A stretch of DNA of 64,000 bases from Cloacibacillus sp. An23 (GCF_002159945.1 NZ_NFJQ01000005.1:62001-126000); one strand, 5' to 3'. Shown: positions 1 through 8,770, counted from the stretch's first letter. The notes: a model not told the origin generated them from the letters alone. Numbers and translations: made by a program.

Positions 1-2
1 CC

Positions 3-314
3 TCGATGCTCCAGATGCCGAACATCGTGCGCCATCCTATGATATGGATACCGCCTACTCTCGCGAGCTTCATCCTCGGCCCTATATCGACAGTCGTCTT
101 CGGTATGACGAACGTGCCCTCCGGCGCCGGCATGGGGACGAGCGGCCTCGTAGGACAATTCGGCGCGATAGAGGCGATGGGAAGCTCGCCAGCCGTGCTG
201 ACGCAGATAGCGCTGATGCACTTCATCCTGCCCGCCGTCCTCACTCTCGCGATAGCCGAGGCAATGCGGAGGATGAATCTCATAAAGCCCGGCGAGATGA
301 AGCTCGACTTATAA
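3..314 (+). CDS. PTS sugar transporter subunit IIC, C-terminal part (gene cut by window start)
   Basis: The reading frame is open from the window edge and ends in a TAA stop, giving 103 residues of a hydrophobic permease. The glycine-rich stretch after NIVRHPMIWIPP, with the MTNVPSGAGMGTSGLVGQFG region, is typical of the PTS_EIIC_2 family of membrane IIC subunits that transport and help phosphorylate a sugar. The substrate cannot be named. The rest of the gene lies outside the window. The next gene starts 46 bp downstream and has its own strong Shine-Dalgarno sequence. Confidence 0.75.
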   Translation, partial: SMLQMPNIVRHPMIWIPPTLASFILGPISTVVFGMTNVPSGAGMGTSGLVGQFGAIEAMGSSPAVLTQIALMHFILPAVLTLAIAEAMRRMNLIKPGEMKLDL

Positions 315-360
315 TCTGTTATCATATACGCATAATAATTCCGTTTGGGAGGTATCCGTG

Positions 361-882
361 ATGAAAGTAAAACTGTTTGCCGGAGCCGCGCTCTGCCTCG
401 CGCTGATTATGGGGGCCGGCGCATGCGCGCCGCTGTGCGCAGAGGAGATAAGCCGCGAGCACGCGCTAGAGACGGCGCTCAAAAACGCGGACGTGCCGCG
501 TAAGGACGCCTACAACGTGAAGATCGAACGCGACGAGGAAAAAGGCATCGCCGTCTACAAAATCGAATTCGAGACGCGCTACGGCGACTACGGCTTCGAG
601 GTCGCGCGCGAGAGCGGGCGCATAATCGGAGCGGACTACGAGGTGGACGAGAAGTGGCTCCATGCGCTCGGAGGCAGCCCAGTCAGCATCGACGAAGCGA
701 AGCGCATCGTCCAGAAAAAAGTCTCCGGCTCCCGCTTCAAGGACATCCGTATGCGCCGCGAGGGCGGCGGACACGAAGCGCGCTACGAAGGCGAGCTCTT
801 CCACGAAGGCATAAAATACGAATTCGAGATAGACCCGAAGACGGGCCGCATATTCGACTGGAACGCCGATCTGCGCGGCTGA
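361..882 (+). CDS. Exported PepSY-domain protein
   Basis: This 173-residue protein has a basic start, a hydrophobic core (LFAGAALCLALIMGAGA) and a probable cleavage site near ACAPLCAEE, so it should be exported. Two PepSY-like repeats follow: an ALETAL motif with a YKIEF strand and GRIIGADYEVD, then SIDEAKRIVQKK with YEFEIDPKTGRIFDW. PepSY proteins are usually small extracytoplasmic modules thought to modulate proteases or sensors. ATG at 361 is preferred over the adjacent GTG at 358 because GGGAGGT (347-353) is better spaced from it. It stands alone and is followed by a terminator. Its partner is unknown. Confidence 0.75.
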   Translation: MKVKLFAGAALCLALIMGAGACAPLCAEEISREHALETALKNADVPRKDAYNVKIERDEEKGIAVYKIEFETRYGDYGFEVARESGRIIGADYEVDEKWLHALGGSPVSIDEAKRIVQKKVSGSRFKDIRMRREGGGHEARYEGELFHEGIKYEFEIDPKTGRIFDWNADLRG

Positions 883-975
883 CGCTGACGGCGGCGCGCC
901 GTTTTCCCGCCGCTTCGCCTGGCGTAAAGGCTGCGAAAGCTTCGCGCGCGCAGCAGGAAAATAACCGCGTTTTGA

Positions 976-1025
976 GAAACGGCCGCGGCGCTTCGGCTGT
1001 CGCGGCCGTTTCCTCATTTTTCCCC
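976..1025 (+). terminator. Intrinsic terminator after the PepSY gene
   Basis: A 14-bp GC-rich stem (976-989 with 999-1012, one G-U pair) around a GCTTCGGCT loop is followed by CTCATTTTT. It lies about 95 bp downstream of the PepSY stop codon. The rest of the 400-bp gap (883-1280) holds only this terminator and the promoter and leader of the next operon. Confidence 0.7.
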
Positions 1026-1156
1026 GGCTGCGTCCATGCCGCTGCGCGATCGCGCGCCGCCATGCGATACTTTTCTTTTCGCCTTGTCCGGCAATTGCCG
1101 CCGCGGCACGCCGCCATCCTGTTTTATTGTCCTTCCGTTAAATTTTATCGAAAAAA

Positions 1157-1185
1157 TTGACAAACGAATTGGATTGATGTAAAGT
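1157..1185 (+). promoter_or_regulatory. Promoter of the glutamate synthase operon
   Basis: TTGACA at 1157-1162 is a perfect -35 box. It is followed by a 17-bp spacer and TAAAGT at 1180-1185 (4 of 6 matches to the -10 consensus). Transcription would start near 1192, leaving a leader of about 90 nt before the first gene at 1281. Confidence 0.65.
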
Positions 1186-1205
1186 AAAAAGACACATTAC
1201 GGTAC

Positions 1206-1256
1206 GGACAAAGACGTCCACGAAAACTGTCAACGCAGTTTTCGTGGACTTTTTTT
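1206..1256 (+). promoter_or_regulatory. Leader attenuator of the glt operon: hexaloop hairpin overlapping an intrinsic terminator
   Basis: A perfect 14-bp stem (1216-1229 with 1236-1249, loop TCAACG) is followed by T7. It forms an intrinsic terminator inside the leader, upstream of the first gene. A smaller hairpin, GGAC (1206-1209), loop AAAGAC, GTCC (1216-1219), uses the first bases of the terminator arm, so the two folds exclude each other. Its six-base loop has A at position 1 and G at position 4, as in known ANTAR targets. The operon ends with an ANTAR gene. Only one such hairpin is seen, whereas classical targets have two, so ANTAR control is inference. Confidence 0.6.
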
Positions 1257-1280
1257 GTCCCGGCAGGGGGGAAGGCATTT

Positions 1281-2393
1281 ATGAAAGAGAACGACGCGGG
1301 CTTTCAGCGCGAGGGCGCTTTCAGAAATCTTTCGGGGTGCGCCGTGAGCGCGATCATCGACCGGAGCGGGGGAACGGTGAACGGAGGCGACATCATACGC
1401 TCCATCGCCGTGATGCGCGACAGGAGCAACGGACTCGGCGGCGGATTCGCGGGGTACGGGATATACCCGCAGTACAAGGATCTTTACGCTTTTCACGTCT
1501 TTTACGACGACGCGCGCGCCAAGAGCGAATGCGAGAGCTATCTCGACGAATACTTCGACGTGGTGAACCTTTCGAAAATTCCGATACGCAGGATTCCGCA
1601 GATCCACGACGTGCCGATGATATGGCGCTACTTCCTGCGCCCGCTGAAGACGCGGCTCGAGGAATTCATGGTGAGCGATGACGACTACACATGCCGCCGC
1701 GTCATCAGCATAAACACGAAAATAGAGGGCGCTTACGTTTTTTCTTCCGGCAAGAATATGGGCATTTTCAAGGGCGTCGGATATCCCGAGGACATCGGCG
1801 AGTTCTACCGCCTCGAAGAATACGAAGGCTACTGCTGGACCGCGCACGGGCGCTATCCAACCAACACGCCCGGCTGGTGGGGCGGCGCGCACCCGTTCGG
1901 CCTGCTCGGCTATTCCGTCGTCCACAACGGAGAGATAAGCTCGTACGACACGAACCGCCGCTTCATAGAAATGTTCGGCTACCGCTGCAATCTTCAGACT
2001 GACACGGAAGTGATAACCTACATCATAGATTACCTCTGCCGCAGGCAGGGGCTCACGCTCGAAGAAATGTCGTCGGTCATCGCGGCCCTCTTCTGGAGCA
2101 CGATAGAGCGCATGGAGCCTGACGAAGCCAAACTGCATTCATACCTCCGCAACCTTTATTCCGATTTGCTGATAACAGGGCCGTTCTCGATAATCGTCGG
2201 CTTCGAGGGCGGGCTGCTCGCGCTGAACGACCGGCTGAAGCTCAGGTCTTTGGTGACTGCGCGGAGAGGAAGCCGCGTCTACATCGCGAGCGAAGAGGCC
2301 GCGATCCGCGCGGTCGAGCCCTACGCAGCCGAAGTGTACGCGCCGAAAGGCGGAGAACCTTTTATCGTGACGCTCGAAGGAGGCGCGGAATGA
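1281..2393 (+). CDS. Glutamate synthase, glutaminase (class II glutamine amidotransferase) subunit
   Basis: This 370-residue protein matches the N-terminal amidotransferase domain of GltB as a free-standing subunit, as in the split archaeal-type glutamate synthase. It should hydrolyse glutamine and pass ammonia to the FMN subunit. The likely nucleophile is Cys20 in SGCAVSAI, which is not at the extreme N-terminus. Later motifs include RYPTNTPGWWGGAHPFG and VVHNGEI. The purine-rich AGGGGGGAAGG just upstream supports the ATG at 1281. It overlaps the next gene by 4 bp (ATGA), so translation is probably coupled. It is the first gene of a five-gene operon. Confidence 0.85.
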   Translation: MKENDAGFQREGAFRNLSGCAVSAIIDRSGGTVNGGDIIRSIAVMRDRSNGLGGGFAGYGIYPQYKDLYAFHVFYDDARAKSECESYLDEYFDVVNLSKIPIRRIPQIHDVPMIWRYFLRPLKTRLEEFMVSDDDYTCRRVISINTKIEGAYVFSSGKNMGIFKGVGYPEDIGEFYRLEEYEGYCWTAHGRYPTNTPGWWGGAHPFGLLGYSVVHNGEISSYDTNRRFIEMFGYRCNLQTDTEVITYIIDYLCRRQGLTLEEMSSVIAALFWSTIERMEPDEAKLHSYLRNLYSDLLITGPFSIIVGFEGGLLALNDRLKLRSLVTARRGSRVYIASEEAAIRAVEPYAAEVYAPKGGEPFIVTLEGGAE

Positions 2394-3901
2394 TGAACGC
2401 TCTCGATTTCATTTATCCCGAATACGAAGTCGTGCGCGACGCGGCGAAGTGCGTTTCGTGCCGCGTATGCGAGCGCGAGTGCGCAAACGGCGCGACGGTC
2501 TTCGACGCGAAGTCCGGCCTGCTGCTGACAGACGACTCGAAATGCGTGAACTGCCAGCGCTGCGTCGCGATGTGCCCCGTCATGGCGATTAAGGTCATAA
2601 AGTCCGGCAACGGCTTCCGCGCCAACGGCAACTGGAGCCGTTCAACTATATGCGAGGTCTACCGCCAGGCGTCTACGGGCGGCGTGCTGCTTTCGTCGAT
2701 GGGCAATCCGCACAAGTACCCGGTCTACTGGGACAGGATTCTCATCAATGCCTCACAGGTTACGAATCCGCCGATCGACCCGCTGCGCGAGCCGATGGAG
2801 ACGCGCGTATTCCTCGGCGGCAGAGGCTCCGGCGTGGAGCGCGACAAAAACGGAAGGCTGAAATGCAGCCTTCCGCCTCATTTGGATTTATCCATACCGA
2901 TGCTCTTCTCCGCCATGAGTTACTGGTCGATTTCGTACAACGCCCACGAAGCGCTCGCGGGAGCCGCGGAGGAGCTCGGAACGTTCTACAACACGGGCGA
3001 AGGCGGGCTTCACGAAAATTTCTACCGCTACGGAAAGAACACCATCGTACAGGTGGCCTCGGGACGTTTCGGCGTACACGGCGAATATCTGAACGCGGGA
3101 GCCGCCATAGAGATAAAAATGGGGCAGGGTGCGAAGCCAGGCATCGGCGGGCATCTGCCCGGAAGCAAGATGGCCGGCGACATCGCGCGGACGAGGATGG
3201 TGCCCGAGGGAAGCAGCGCTATCTCCCCCGCGCCGCATCACGACATATATTCGATAGAGGATCTGCGCCAGCTCGTCTATTCGCTGAAAGAAGCGACGGG
3301 CTACAAAAAGCCTGTAATCATCAAGGTCGCCGCCGTCCACAACATAGCCGCCATCGCGAGCGGCATCGCGCGGACTGGCGCGGACGTGATAGCGATCGAC
3401 GGCTTCCGCGGCGGCACCGGCGCCGCGCCTACGCGCATACGCGACAACGCCGGCATCCCCATAGAGCTCGCGCTCGCGGCGGTGGACGGCCAGCTGCGCC
3501 GCGAAGGCATACGCGGCAACATATCGATCATCGCAGGCGGCTCGATACGCTCGAGCGCGGACGTGATAAAGGCCATCGCCCTCGGCGCGGACGCCGTTTA
3601 TGTGGCGACCGCCGCCATGCTTGCATTGGGCTGCCATTTATGCCGCAGCTGCCAGCTCGGACTGTGCAGCTGGGGCATAGCGACCCAGCGGCCGGACCTC
3701 GTGAAGCGCCTTTCGGCCGAAGAAGGCCGCCGCAGGCTCGTCAACCTGTTCTCCGCGTGGAACCGCGAGATAAAGGAAATGATGGGGGCGATGGGCATAA
3801 ATTCAATCGAAGCTCTGCGCGGAAACCGCCTGATGCTGCGCGGCGTCGGGATGAGTTCCAAAGAACTCGAAATTCTCGGAATAAGGCACGCAGGGGAATA
3901 G
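2390..3901 (+). CDS. Glutamate synthase, FMN-binding synthase subunit with N-terminal ferredoxin domain
   Basis: This 503-residue protein begins with two 4Fe-4S motifs (KCVSCRVCERECANG near residue 21 and KCVNCQRCVAMCP near 52). The glutamate synthase central barrel follows (PPHHDIYSIEDLRQLVY, KVAAVHNIAA, DGFRGGTGAAPT, GGSIRSSADVIKA). Near residue 405, GCHLCRSCQLGLC is the cysteine cluster expected for the family's 3Fe-4S site, followed by WGIATQRPDLV. It should make glutamate from 2-oxoglutarate and channelled ammonia. The usual NADPH-oxidising small subunit is not in the window, so the fused ferredoxin domain may take electrons from another donor. Confidence 0.88.
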   Translation: MMNALDFIYPEYEVVRDAAKCVSCRVCERECANGATVFDAKSGLLLTDDSKCVNCQRCVAMCPVMAIKVIKSGNGFRANGNWSRSTICEVYRQASTGGVLLSSMGNPHKYPVYWDRILINASQVTNPPIDPLREPMETRVFLGGRGSGVERDKNGRLKCSLPPHLDLSIPMLFSAMSYWSISYNAHEALAGAAEELGTFYNTGEGGLHENFYRYGKNTIVQVASGRFGVHGEYLNAGAAIEIKMGQGAKPGIGGHLPGSKMAGDIARTRMVPEGSSAISPAPHHDIYSIEDLRQLVYSLKEATGYKKPVIIKVAAVHNIAAIASGIARTGADVIAIDGFRGGTGAAPTRIRDNAGIPIELALAAVDGQLRREGIRGNISIIAGGSIRSSADVIKAIALGADAVYVATAAMLALGCHLCRSCQLGLCSWGIATQRPDLVKRLSAEEGRRRLVNLFSAWNREIKEMMGAMGINSIEALRGNRLMLRGVGMSSKELEILGIRHAGE

Positions 3902-3913
3902 AGGAGGGAAAAC

Positions 3914-4648
3914 ATGAAGAGGACCACGATAGACGCAGCGGGGCTCGGTTTCGCCGAGCTCAACGAAAAAATCCGCAGCTGCGGCGCGAAGCATATCCTT
4001 GTGAAAAACTGCCTCGGACAGCGCTACATCGCCGACGCCGCGAGCGACGTAGACATATTCATCGAAGGCGTGCCCGGCAACGCGCTGGGAGCCTATCTCG
4101 AAGGCGGACGCGTGGAGGTCGCCGGAGACGCGCAGGAAGCCGTGGGCGACACGATGAACGGCGGCGAAATAATAATTCACGGAAGCTGCGGCGACGGCGC
4201 GGGATACGCGATGCGCGGCGGACGGATCATGGTGCGCGGCGACATCGGCTACCGCGCCGGCATCCACATGAAAGAATACGGCGGACAGACGCCGGTGATG
4301 ATAGTCGGAGGCTCTGCGGGGAGTTTTCTCGGCGAATACCAGGCCGGCGGCATGATAATAGTCCTCGGGCTCGACCGTCTCGACGGCCTGCCGCCGGTGC
4401 ACAATTTCTGCGCTGCCGGCATGTACGGAGGAAGAATATTCCTGCGCACGGAGAAACTTCCTGAGCGGCTTCCGCACGGGGTGAACGCCGGGTGGGCCGG
4501 AGACGAGGACATGCGCGACCTGGGCCGCCAGACGGCGGATTTCTGCCGCTGTTTTTCGCTGGCGTTCGATGAGGTGATGAACGGACGCTTCGCCGTGCTC
4601 AAGCCCGCCGGGAACAACCCGTATGAAAAGCTCTACGTGAACAACTGA
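3914..4648 (+). CDS. Glutamate synthase, GXGXG-domain subunit
   Basis: This 244-residue protein is a right-handed beta-helix of the GXGXG family, normally the C-terminal domain of GltB and here a separate subunit. Repeats with Gly-rich turns are visible (GDTMNGGEIIIHGSCGDGAG, MRGGRIMVRGDIGYRAG, GEYQAGGMIIVLG). The domain is structural and supports the ammonia tunnel and subunit packing. GAGGGAAAAC precedes the ATG. It lies 12 bp after the FMN subunit and completes the three-part archaeal-type enzyme. The following reading frame is a broken glutamine synthetase. Confidence 0.85.
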   Translation: MKRTTIDAAGLGFAELNEKIRSCGAKHILVKNCLGQRYIADAASDVDIFIEGVPGNALGAYLEGGRVEVAGDAQEAVGDTMNGGEIIIHGSCGDGAGYAMRGGRIMVRGDIGYRAGIHMKEYGGQTPVMIVGGSAGSFLGEYQAGGMIIVLGLDRLDGLPPVHNFCAAGMYGGRIFLRTEKLPERLPHGVNAGWAGDEDMRDLGRQTADFCRCFSLAFDEVMNGRFAVLKPAGNNPYEKLYVNN

Positions 4649-4655
4649 CGCGCGC

Positions 4656-5366
4656 GGCGCGCTCCAAAGCGCGGACAATCTGGCGTTCTTCAAAACCGTC
4701 GTGCGCACGATCGCCTCGCGCGACTGGCTTTTCGCGTCTTTCATGCCGAAGCCGCTGTATGGAGAAAGCGGGAACGGCCTTCACTTCGATATATCTGTCT
4801 TCAAAAACGGCGCGGATAAAGCGCTTTTCATGGGGCCTGAGATCGAAGGGGCCATATCAGGGATAATGAGCCATATCGAAGAAATGACGCTGTTTTTCAA
4901 CACTACGACGAACTCTTACCACCGGCTCGGCTCTTTCGCCGCGCCTCGATTCGTAAGCTGGGGCGGCGGCAACAACAGGTCGCAGCTCCTTCTCGCCAAA
5001 CGCGCGAGGGACGGCTCGGCGCGGCTTCTGCTGCGCTCGCCAGACCCGCTGTGCAGCCCGTACTTCGCCTACGCCCTGCTTATCGAGGCGGCGATGGAGG
5101 GTATCTTGTCGAAGAGCCGTCCCGAAGCCCCGTCCGATTTCGACATCTCGCGGGCTCCCGCGGAGCTTCTCAGCCGGTACAGGCGGCTGCCGGAAAGCCT
5201 CGGCGACGCCGTAGAGGCGGCGCGGAACAGCGCTTTTCTGAGAAGCCGCATTCCGCAGGCCGTAATAGACAAAATGCTGGAGTGCAAGTCCGCCGAATGG
5301 GAAGCGTATCTGCGCGCGGAGGACCGCGCTCAGTTCGAAATGTCCTCTTATTTCGAGGCTTTGTAG
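4656..5366 (+). pseudogene. Glutamine synthetase remnant (C-terminal half only)
   Basis: The frame reads as the C-terminal half of a type I glutamine synthetase: ADNLAFFK, FMPKPLYGESGNGLH, NTTTNSYHRLG, NNRSQ and RSPDPLCSPYFAYALLIEAA. The N-terminal beta-grasp and first half of the active site are missing. Homology starts within about 10 codons of the upstream stop, where there is no Shine-Dalgarno sequence; the first possible start is GTG 4701. Active-site positions are altered: the usual E-x-R-x-PD reads L-x-R-x-PD, and the second His of the GSGMHxH motif reads Asp (HFD). This looks like a deletion remnant. A truncated, catalytically dead protein that is still made cannot be excluded, since the frame has no stop. 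Confidence 0.7.
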
Positions 5367-5386
5367 TAAAGGAAAGACGAAGTCTG

Positions 5387-5980
5387 ATGGGAAACGGCTT
5401 TCTGATAGTCTCGGCATCGCGAGGCAACATCAGGGCGCTCCGCTCGATCGCCTCCGCGGCGGGCGGAGCTGCGGAAGCCCTCTCCGGCGCGCAGGCCCGC
5501 CGCCTGCTTGCCGAACGCGAGTTCACGGACGTCGTTATAGACACTCCGCTCCCAGACGAACCCGGAGCCGAACTCGCGCTCTATGCCGAGCGGCGGTGCA
5601 GCGGAGGCGTGATCATCTTCGCAAAGCGCGAGATTGCATACGAGCTTGAAAAAGCCGCCGCGGCGCGCGGCGTCATCGTCGTCCCGAAGCCCGTGGACAG
5701 AGACGCGCTCCGCGTGTCGCTGCGCGCGCTCGAAATCATGCGCGGCAAGCTCGCGTTGGCCGAGGAAGAGAACCGCCGCCTGCGCGAGCGGCTTGAGAAC
5801 GAAAGAATCGTCTGCCGCGCGAAATGTTTCCTGATCCGGCGCTTCGGGTTCGACGAGTCGGAAGCCCACAGGTACATCGAAAAAACGGCCATGGACAGCC
5901 GCTGCTCAAGACGCGAGATAGCCGAGGACATAGTCGCGCGGCTGGGAGGCGCGGAAGCGGCGGGCGGCGGAGAACGCTAA
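5387..5980 (+). CDS. ANTAR-domain response regulator (NasT/AmiR-like antiterminator)
   Basis: This 197-residue protein has a receiver-like N-terminal domain (FLIVSASRGNIRAL, then VVIDTPLPDEPGAELAL, then VVPKPVDRDAL). A short coiled coil follows (EIMRGKLALAEEENRRLRER). The C-terminal ANTAR three-helix domain runs over residues 140-190 (KCFLIRRFGFDESEAHRYIE, then REIAEDIV). ANTAR domains bind paired RNA hairpins and prevent termination. Similar proteins sit beside glutamine synthetase or glutamate synthase genes in clostridia and control nitrogen genes. Here it ends the glt operon, whose leader carries a terminator. AAAGGAAAG precedes the ATG. Phosphorylation dependence is unclear. Confidence 0.85.
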   Translation: MGNGFLIVSASRGNIRALRSIASAAGGAAEALSGAQARRLLAEREFTDVVIDTPLPDEPGAELALYAERRCSGGVIIFAKREIAYELEKAAAARGVIVVPKPVDRDALRVSLRALEIMRGKLALAEEENRRLRERLENERIVCRAKCFLIRRFGFDESEAHRYIEKTAMDSRCSRREIAEDIVARLGGAEAAGGGER

Positions 5981-5994
5981 CCCCATGCGGCATT

Positions 5995-7371
5995 CTACCT
6001 CGGCGTTTTCCACCTGCCGCTTTTCAGGAACCACAGGCTTATCATTATCGTCAGCGCGGATGCGAGCGGCGCTGCGAAGCCCACGGTGAAAAGGCTGGCT
6101 CCGGCCATGCCGCTCAGTATCCACGTCGCCGGCACGCGCACCGCGAAAGCCGAGAAAATGTTGTTCGCCATCGTGAAAGTCGTGTGTCCGCAGCCGTTGA
6201 AGAAGCCGTTCATGCAGAAGACGAAGCAGACGAGTATGCAGTCGATGCTGAACGACCGCAGATAAAGCGCCGTCGCGTCGATGAGCTCGCGGTCGGGCGT
6301 GAATATGCGAATGACTATCTCGGGGAAGAAGAACAGCATCGCGAAGGTCGCGACGCCGAAGGCGAGCGAAATCGAAAGCCCGGACAACATCGTCGAGCGC
6401 GCGCGATGCGGCTTGCCCGCGCCGATATTCTGCGCGACCATCGCGGAAATGGCCGCGGCGAAAGAGTTCGGCGGCAGCATCGTAAATCCGTTGAGCTTGC
6501 CCGTGATGCCTATCGCCGCCGCAGCCGCTACGCCGCCCATCTTGCTCACCGTCGCGAGAATGAAGATGAACGAAATGCCCGTCAGCGAAAACTGCACCGC
6601 CATCGGCAGCCCGATGCGCAGAAGCTGAGCGAGCTTCTCGCGCTTTATCCTCATGCTCGCGAGTTTGAAGTCGAAATGATAATCGGCGCGGCGCGCGTAG
6701 ACAACCGCGAGATAGGCGGAAAATCCCTGCGAAAAAACGGTCGCTATAGCCGCGCCCTCAGCGCCCATATCGAAAATGCCGACGAGCGCGAGGTCGCCCA
6801 CGATATTCAGCACGCATGCGACCGCTACGAACATCAGCGGCGAGACGGAGTCCCCGAAGCCGCGGAAGACGGCGGCGAGCGCGTTGTAGGCGAACATCGT
6901 CGCCAGCCCTGCTACGTTGATGAATACATAGCCGCGCGTCGGCGCGAAGGACTCGGGCGGCGTGCCGAGCAGCCGCACTATCGGGTCGATGAAGAGCAGC
7001 AGCCCAGCCGTTATGACGACGCTTAAGAATGCGAACAGAGTCAGCATAGTGCCTATCGTGTCCTTTATCTCCTCCAAGCGCCCGGCGCCGAAGTAACGGC
7101 CTATCATTATCGTACCGCCTATCGAAAGGCCTATGACGATGCTGTTTATCATAAAGATGAACTGGCTGCCGATGGAGACGGCCGAAAGGCCCGCCGCGTC
7201 CGTGAACTGGCCGACGATTATCATATCCGCCGCGCCGTAAAGCGCCTGAAGCAGATTCGCCGCCATGTAGGGAATCGCGAAGCGCGTCAGCAGCAGCGGG
7301 ATGCTGCCCTCCGTCAGCGACTGCGCGCCGGTCGAGAATATGCCCGAGAAAAATTTCTTGAAGTCTTTCAT
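5995..7371 (-). CDS. MATE family efflux transporter
   Basis: This 458-residue protein has about 12 membrane segments and MATE features: EGSIPLLLTRFAIPYMAANLL at the start, and AMVAQNIGAGKPHRA near the middle. It should export cationic drugs or metabolites in exchange for Na+ or H+. ATG at 7371 starts one base after the stop of the upstream MATE gene, so the two are co-transcribed. No strong Shine-Dalgarno sequence is seen, which fits translational coupling. An upstream TTG (7389) would add six residues and is less likely. The two products might form a heterodimer-like pair, but MATE proteins normally act alone. Confidence 0.85.
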   Translation of the reverse strand: MKDFKKFFSGIFSTGAQSLTEGSIPLLLTRFAIPYMAANLLQALYGAADMIIVGQFTDAAGLSAVSIGSQFIFMINSIVIGLSIGGTIMIGRYFGAGRLEEIKDTIGTMLTLFAFLSVVITAGLLLFIDPIVRLLGTPPESFAPTRGYVFINVAGLATMFAYNALAAVFRGFGDSVSPLMFVAVACVLNIVGDLALVGIFDMGAEGAAIATVFSQGFSAYLAVVYARRADYHFDFKLASMRIKREKLAQLLRIGLPMAVQFSLTGISFIFILATVSKMGGVAAAAAIGITGKLNGFTMLPPNSFAAAISAMVAQNIGAGKPHRARSTMLSGLSISLAFGVATFAMLFFFPEIVIRIFTPDRELIDATALYLRSFSIDCILVCFVFCMNGFFNGCGHTTFTMANNIFSAFAVRVPATWILSGMAGASLFTVGFAAPLASALTIMISLWFLKSGRWKTPR

Positions 7372-7372
7372 T

Positions 7373-8770
7373 TTACTGCGTCTGCACAAACCTTTCTTGA
7401 TCCTTCAGCCTGCGAAGGAAGTAATAGAGGAACGGCAGGCTCGTCAGGAAGCTGAAAATATCCGAGACCGCCTGCGTGATTTCCACGCCCGTCATGCCGA
7501 AGAGTCGCGGAAGGACGATTATCAGCGGAAGGAAATAAATTCCCTGCCTCGTGCATGCGAGGAACGTCGCGCGCCACGCTAAGCCAGAAGCCTGGTGCAT
7601 CATATTCGTACCGACGAACAGCGGCTGAAGCAGAAGAGCCGCGCACTGGAAGCGCATCGCGCGCGTGCCTATGGCTATGACCTCAGCGTCGTCCGCGCGG
7701 AAAAGCGCGATAATCTCCGGCGCCAATATCCAGCCGGCGAGCGTCAGCGCCGTCATCATAACCATCCCCGTCTTGACCGTGAACCAGAAAGCCTCGCGCA
7801 CGCGCGCGTAATGCCGCGAACCGTAGTTGAATCCGACGACCGGCGTGAAACCCTGCCCGAGCCCTATCATCACTGAAAGGATAAAAAGGAATATCCTGCC
7901 GACTATCGACATCGCCGCGACAGCCGCGTCGCCGTAAGCGCCCGCGCTCGCGTTGAGCGCTGCCGTCGAGATGCTAGCGAGCCCCTGCCGTGAAAGCGAC
8001 GGGCAGCCGAGGCGCACTATCTCGAAATACGTCGAGGCGCGCCGCGAAAGATTGCGCACGCTTATCGCCGCCATGCTCTTTTTTCGCAGGAAGAACGAAA
8101 GCAGGATAGAGAAGCTCACGCACTGGCTCAGCAGCGTGGCCGCCGCCGCGCCCGAAATGCCGAGGCCGAAGGTGAAAATGAAGATCGGGTCGAGAACGAT
8201 ATTCAGCAGCCCGCCGGTGACGAGGCCGCACATCGCAAAGGCGGAATGCCCCTCCGCGCGCAGGATGTTGTTCATCACGAAAGCGCAGCACATGACCGGC
8301 GCTCCGAGCAGAATCCACCGGGCGTAGGCGCGCGCGTATGGAAGTATCGTCGGCGTAGAGCCGAGCAGGCGCATCAGCGGATCGATAAAAATCAGCCCGA
8401 AGACGCATATGCACGTCCCGAGCGTCAGAGCGCTGAAAAAAGAACACGAAGCATAGACGCTCGCCGACTGTGCGTCGCCCGAGCCCAGCCTGCGCGAGAT
8501 CACGCTGCCAGCGCCCATGCCGAGCGTGAAGCCCGTCGCCTGGAAAATAGCCATCAGACAGAAGACGATGCCGACCGCGCCGCTCGCGCTCGTCCCGAGC
8601 TGCGAGACGAAATAGGTGTCGGCGGTGTTATAAAGCGCGCTCGTCAGCATACTCAGGATAGTCGGCACGGCGAGGGAAATTATAAGCGGCCCGATAGGCG
8701 CTTCGGTCATCCTCCTGCGCTGTTCGTCGCGGCTCTGCGACGCCGCTGCGAATATATTGAAACGGCCCAT
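7373..8770 (-). CDS. MATE family efflux transporter
   Basis: This 465-residue membrane protein shows MATE hallmarks: MTEAPIGPLIISLAVPTILSM, ALYNTADTYFVSQLG, VISRRLGSGDAQSA and GFTPVVGFNYGSR. ATG at 8770 is preferred because GGGGTGG lies four bases upstream; the ATG at 8818 has no ribosome-binding site and adds an Arg-rich leader not typical of the family. It is the first gene of a two-gene MATE operon. Substrate specificity cannot be read from the sequence. Confidence 0.85.
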   Translation of the reverse strand: MGRFNIFAAASQSRDEQRRRMTEAPIGPLIISLAVPTILSMLTSALYNTADTYFVSQLGTSASGAVGIVFCLMAIFQATGFTLGMGAGSVISRRLGSGDAQSASVYASCSFFSALTLGTCICVFGLIFIDPLMRLLGSTPTILPYARAYARWILLGAPVMCCAFVMNNILRAEGHSAFAMCGLVTGGLLNIVLDPIFIFTFGLGISGAAAATLLSQCVSFSILLSFFLRKKSMAAISVRNLSRRASTYFEIVRLGCPSLSRQGLASISTAALNASAGAYGDAAVAAMSIVGRIFLFILSVMIGLGQGFTPVVGFNYGSRHYARVREAFWFTVKTGMVMMTALTLAGWILAPEIIALFRADDAEVIAIGTRAMRFQCAALLLQPLFVGTNMMHQASGLAWRATFLACTRQGIYFLPLIIVLPRLFGMTGVEITQAVSDIFSFLTSLPFLYYFLRRLKDQERFVQTQ

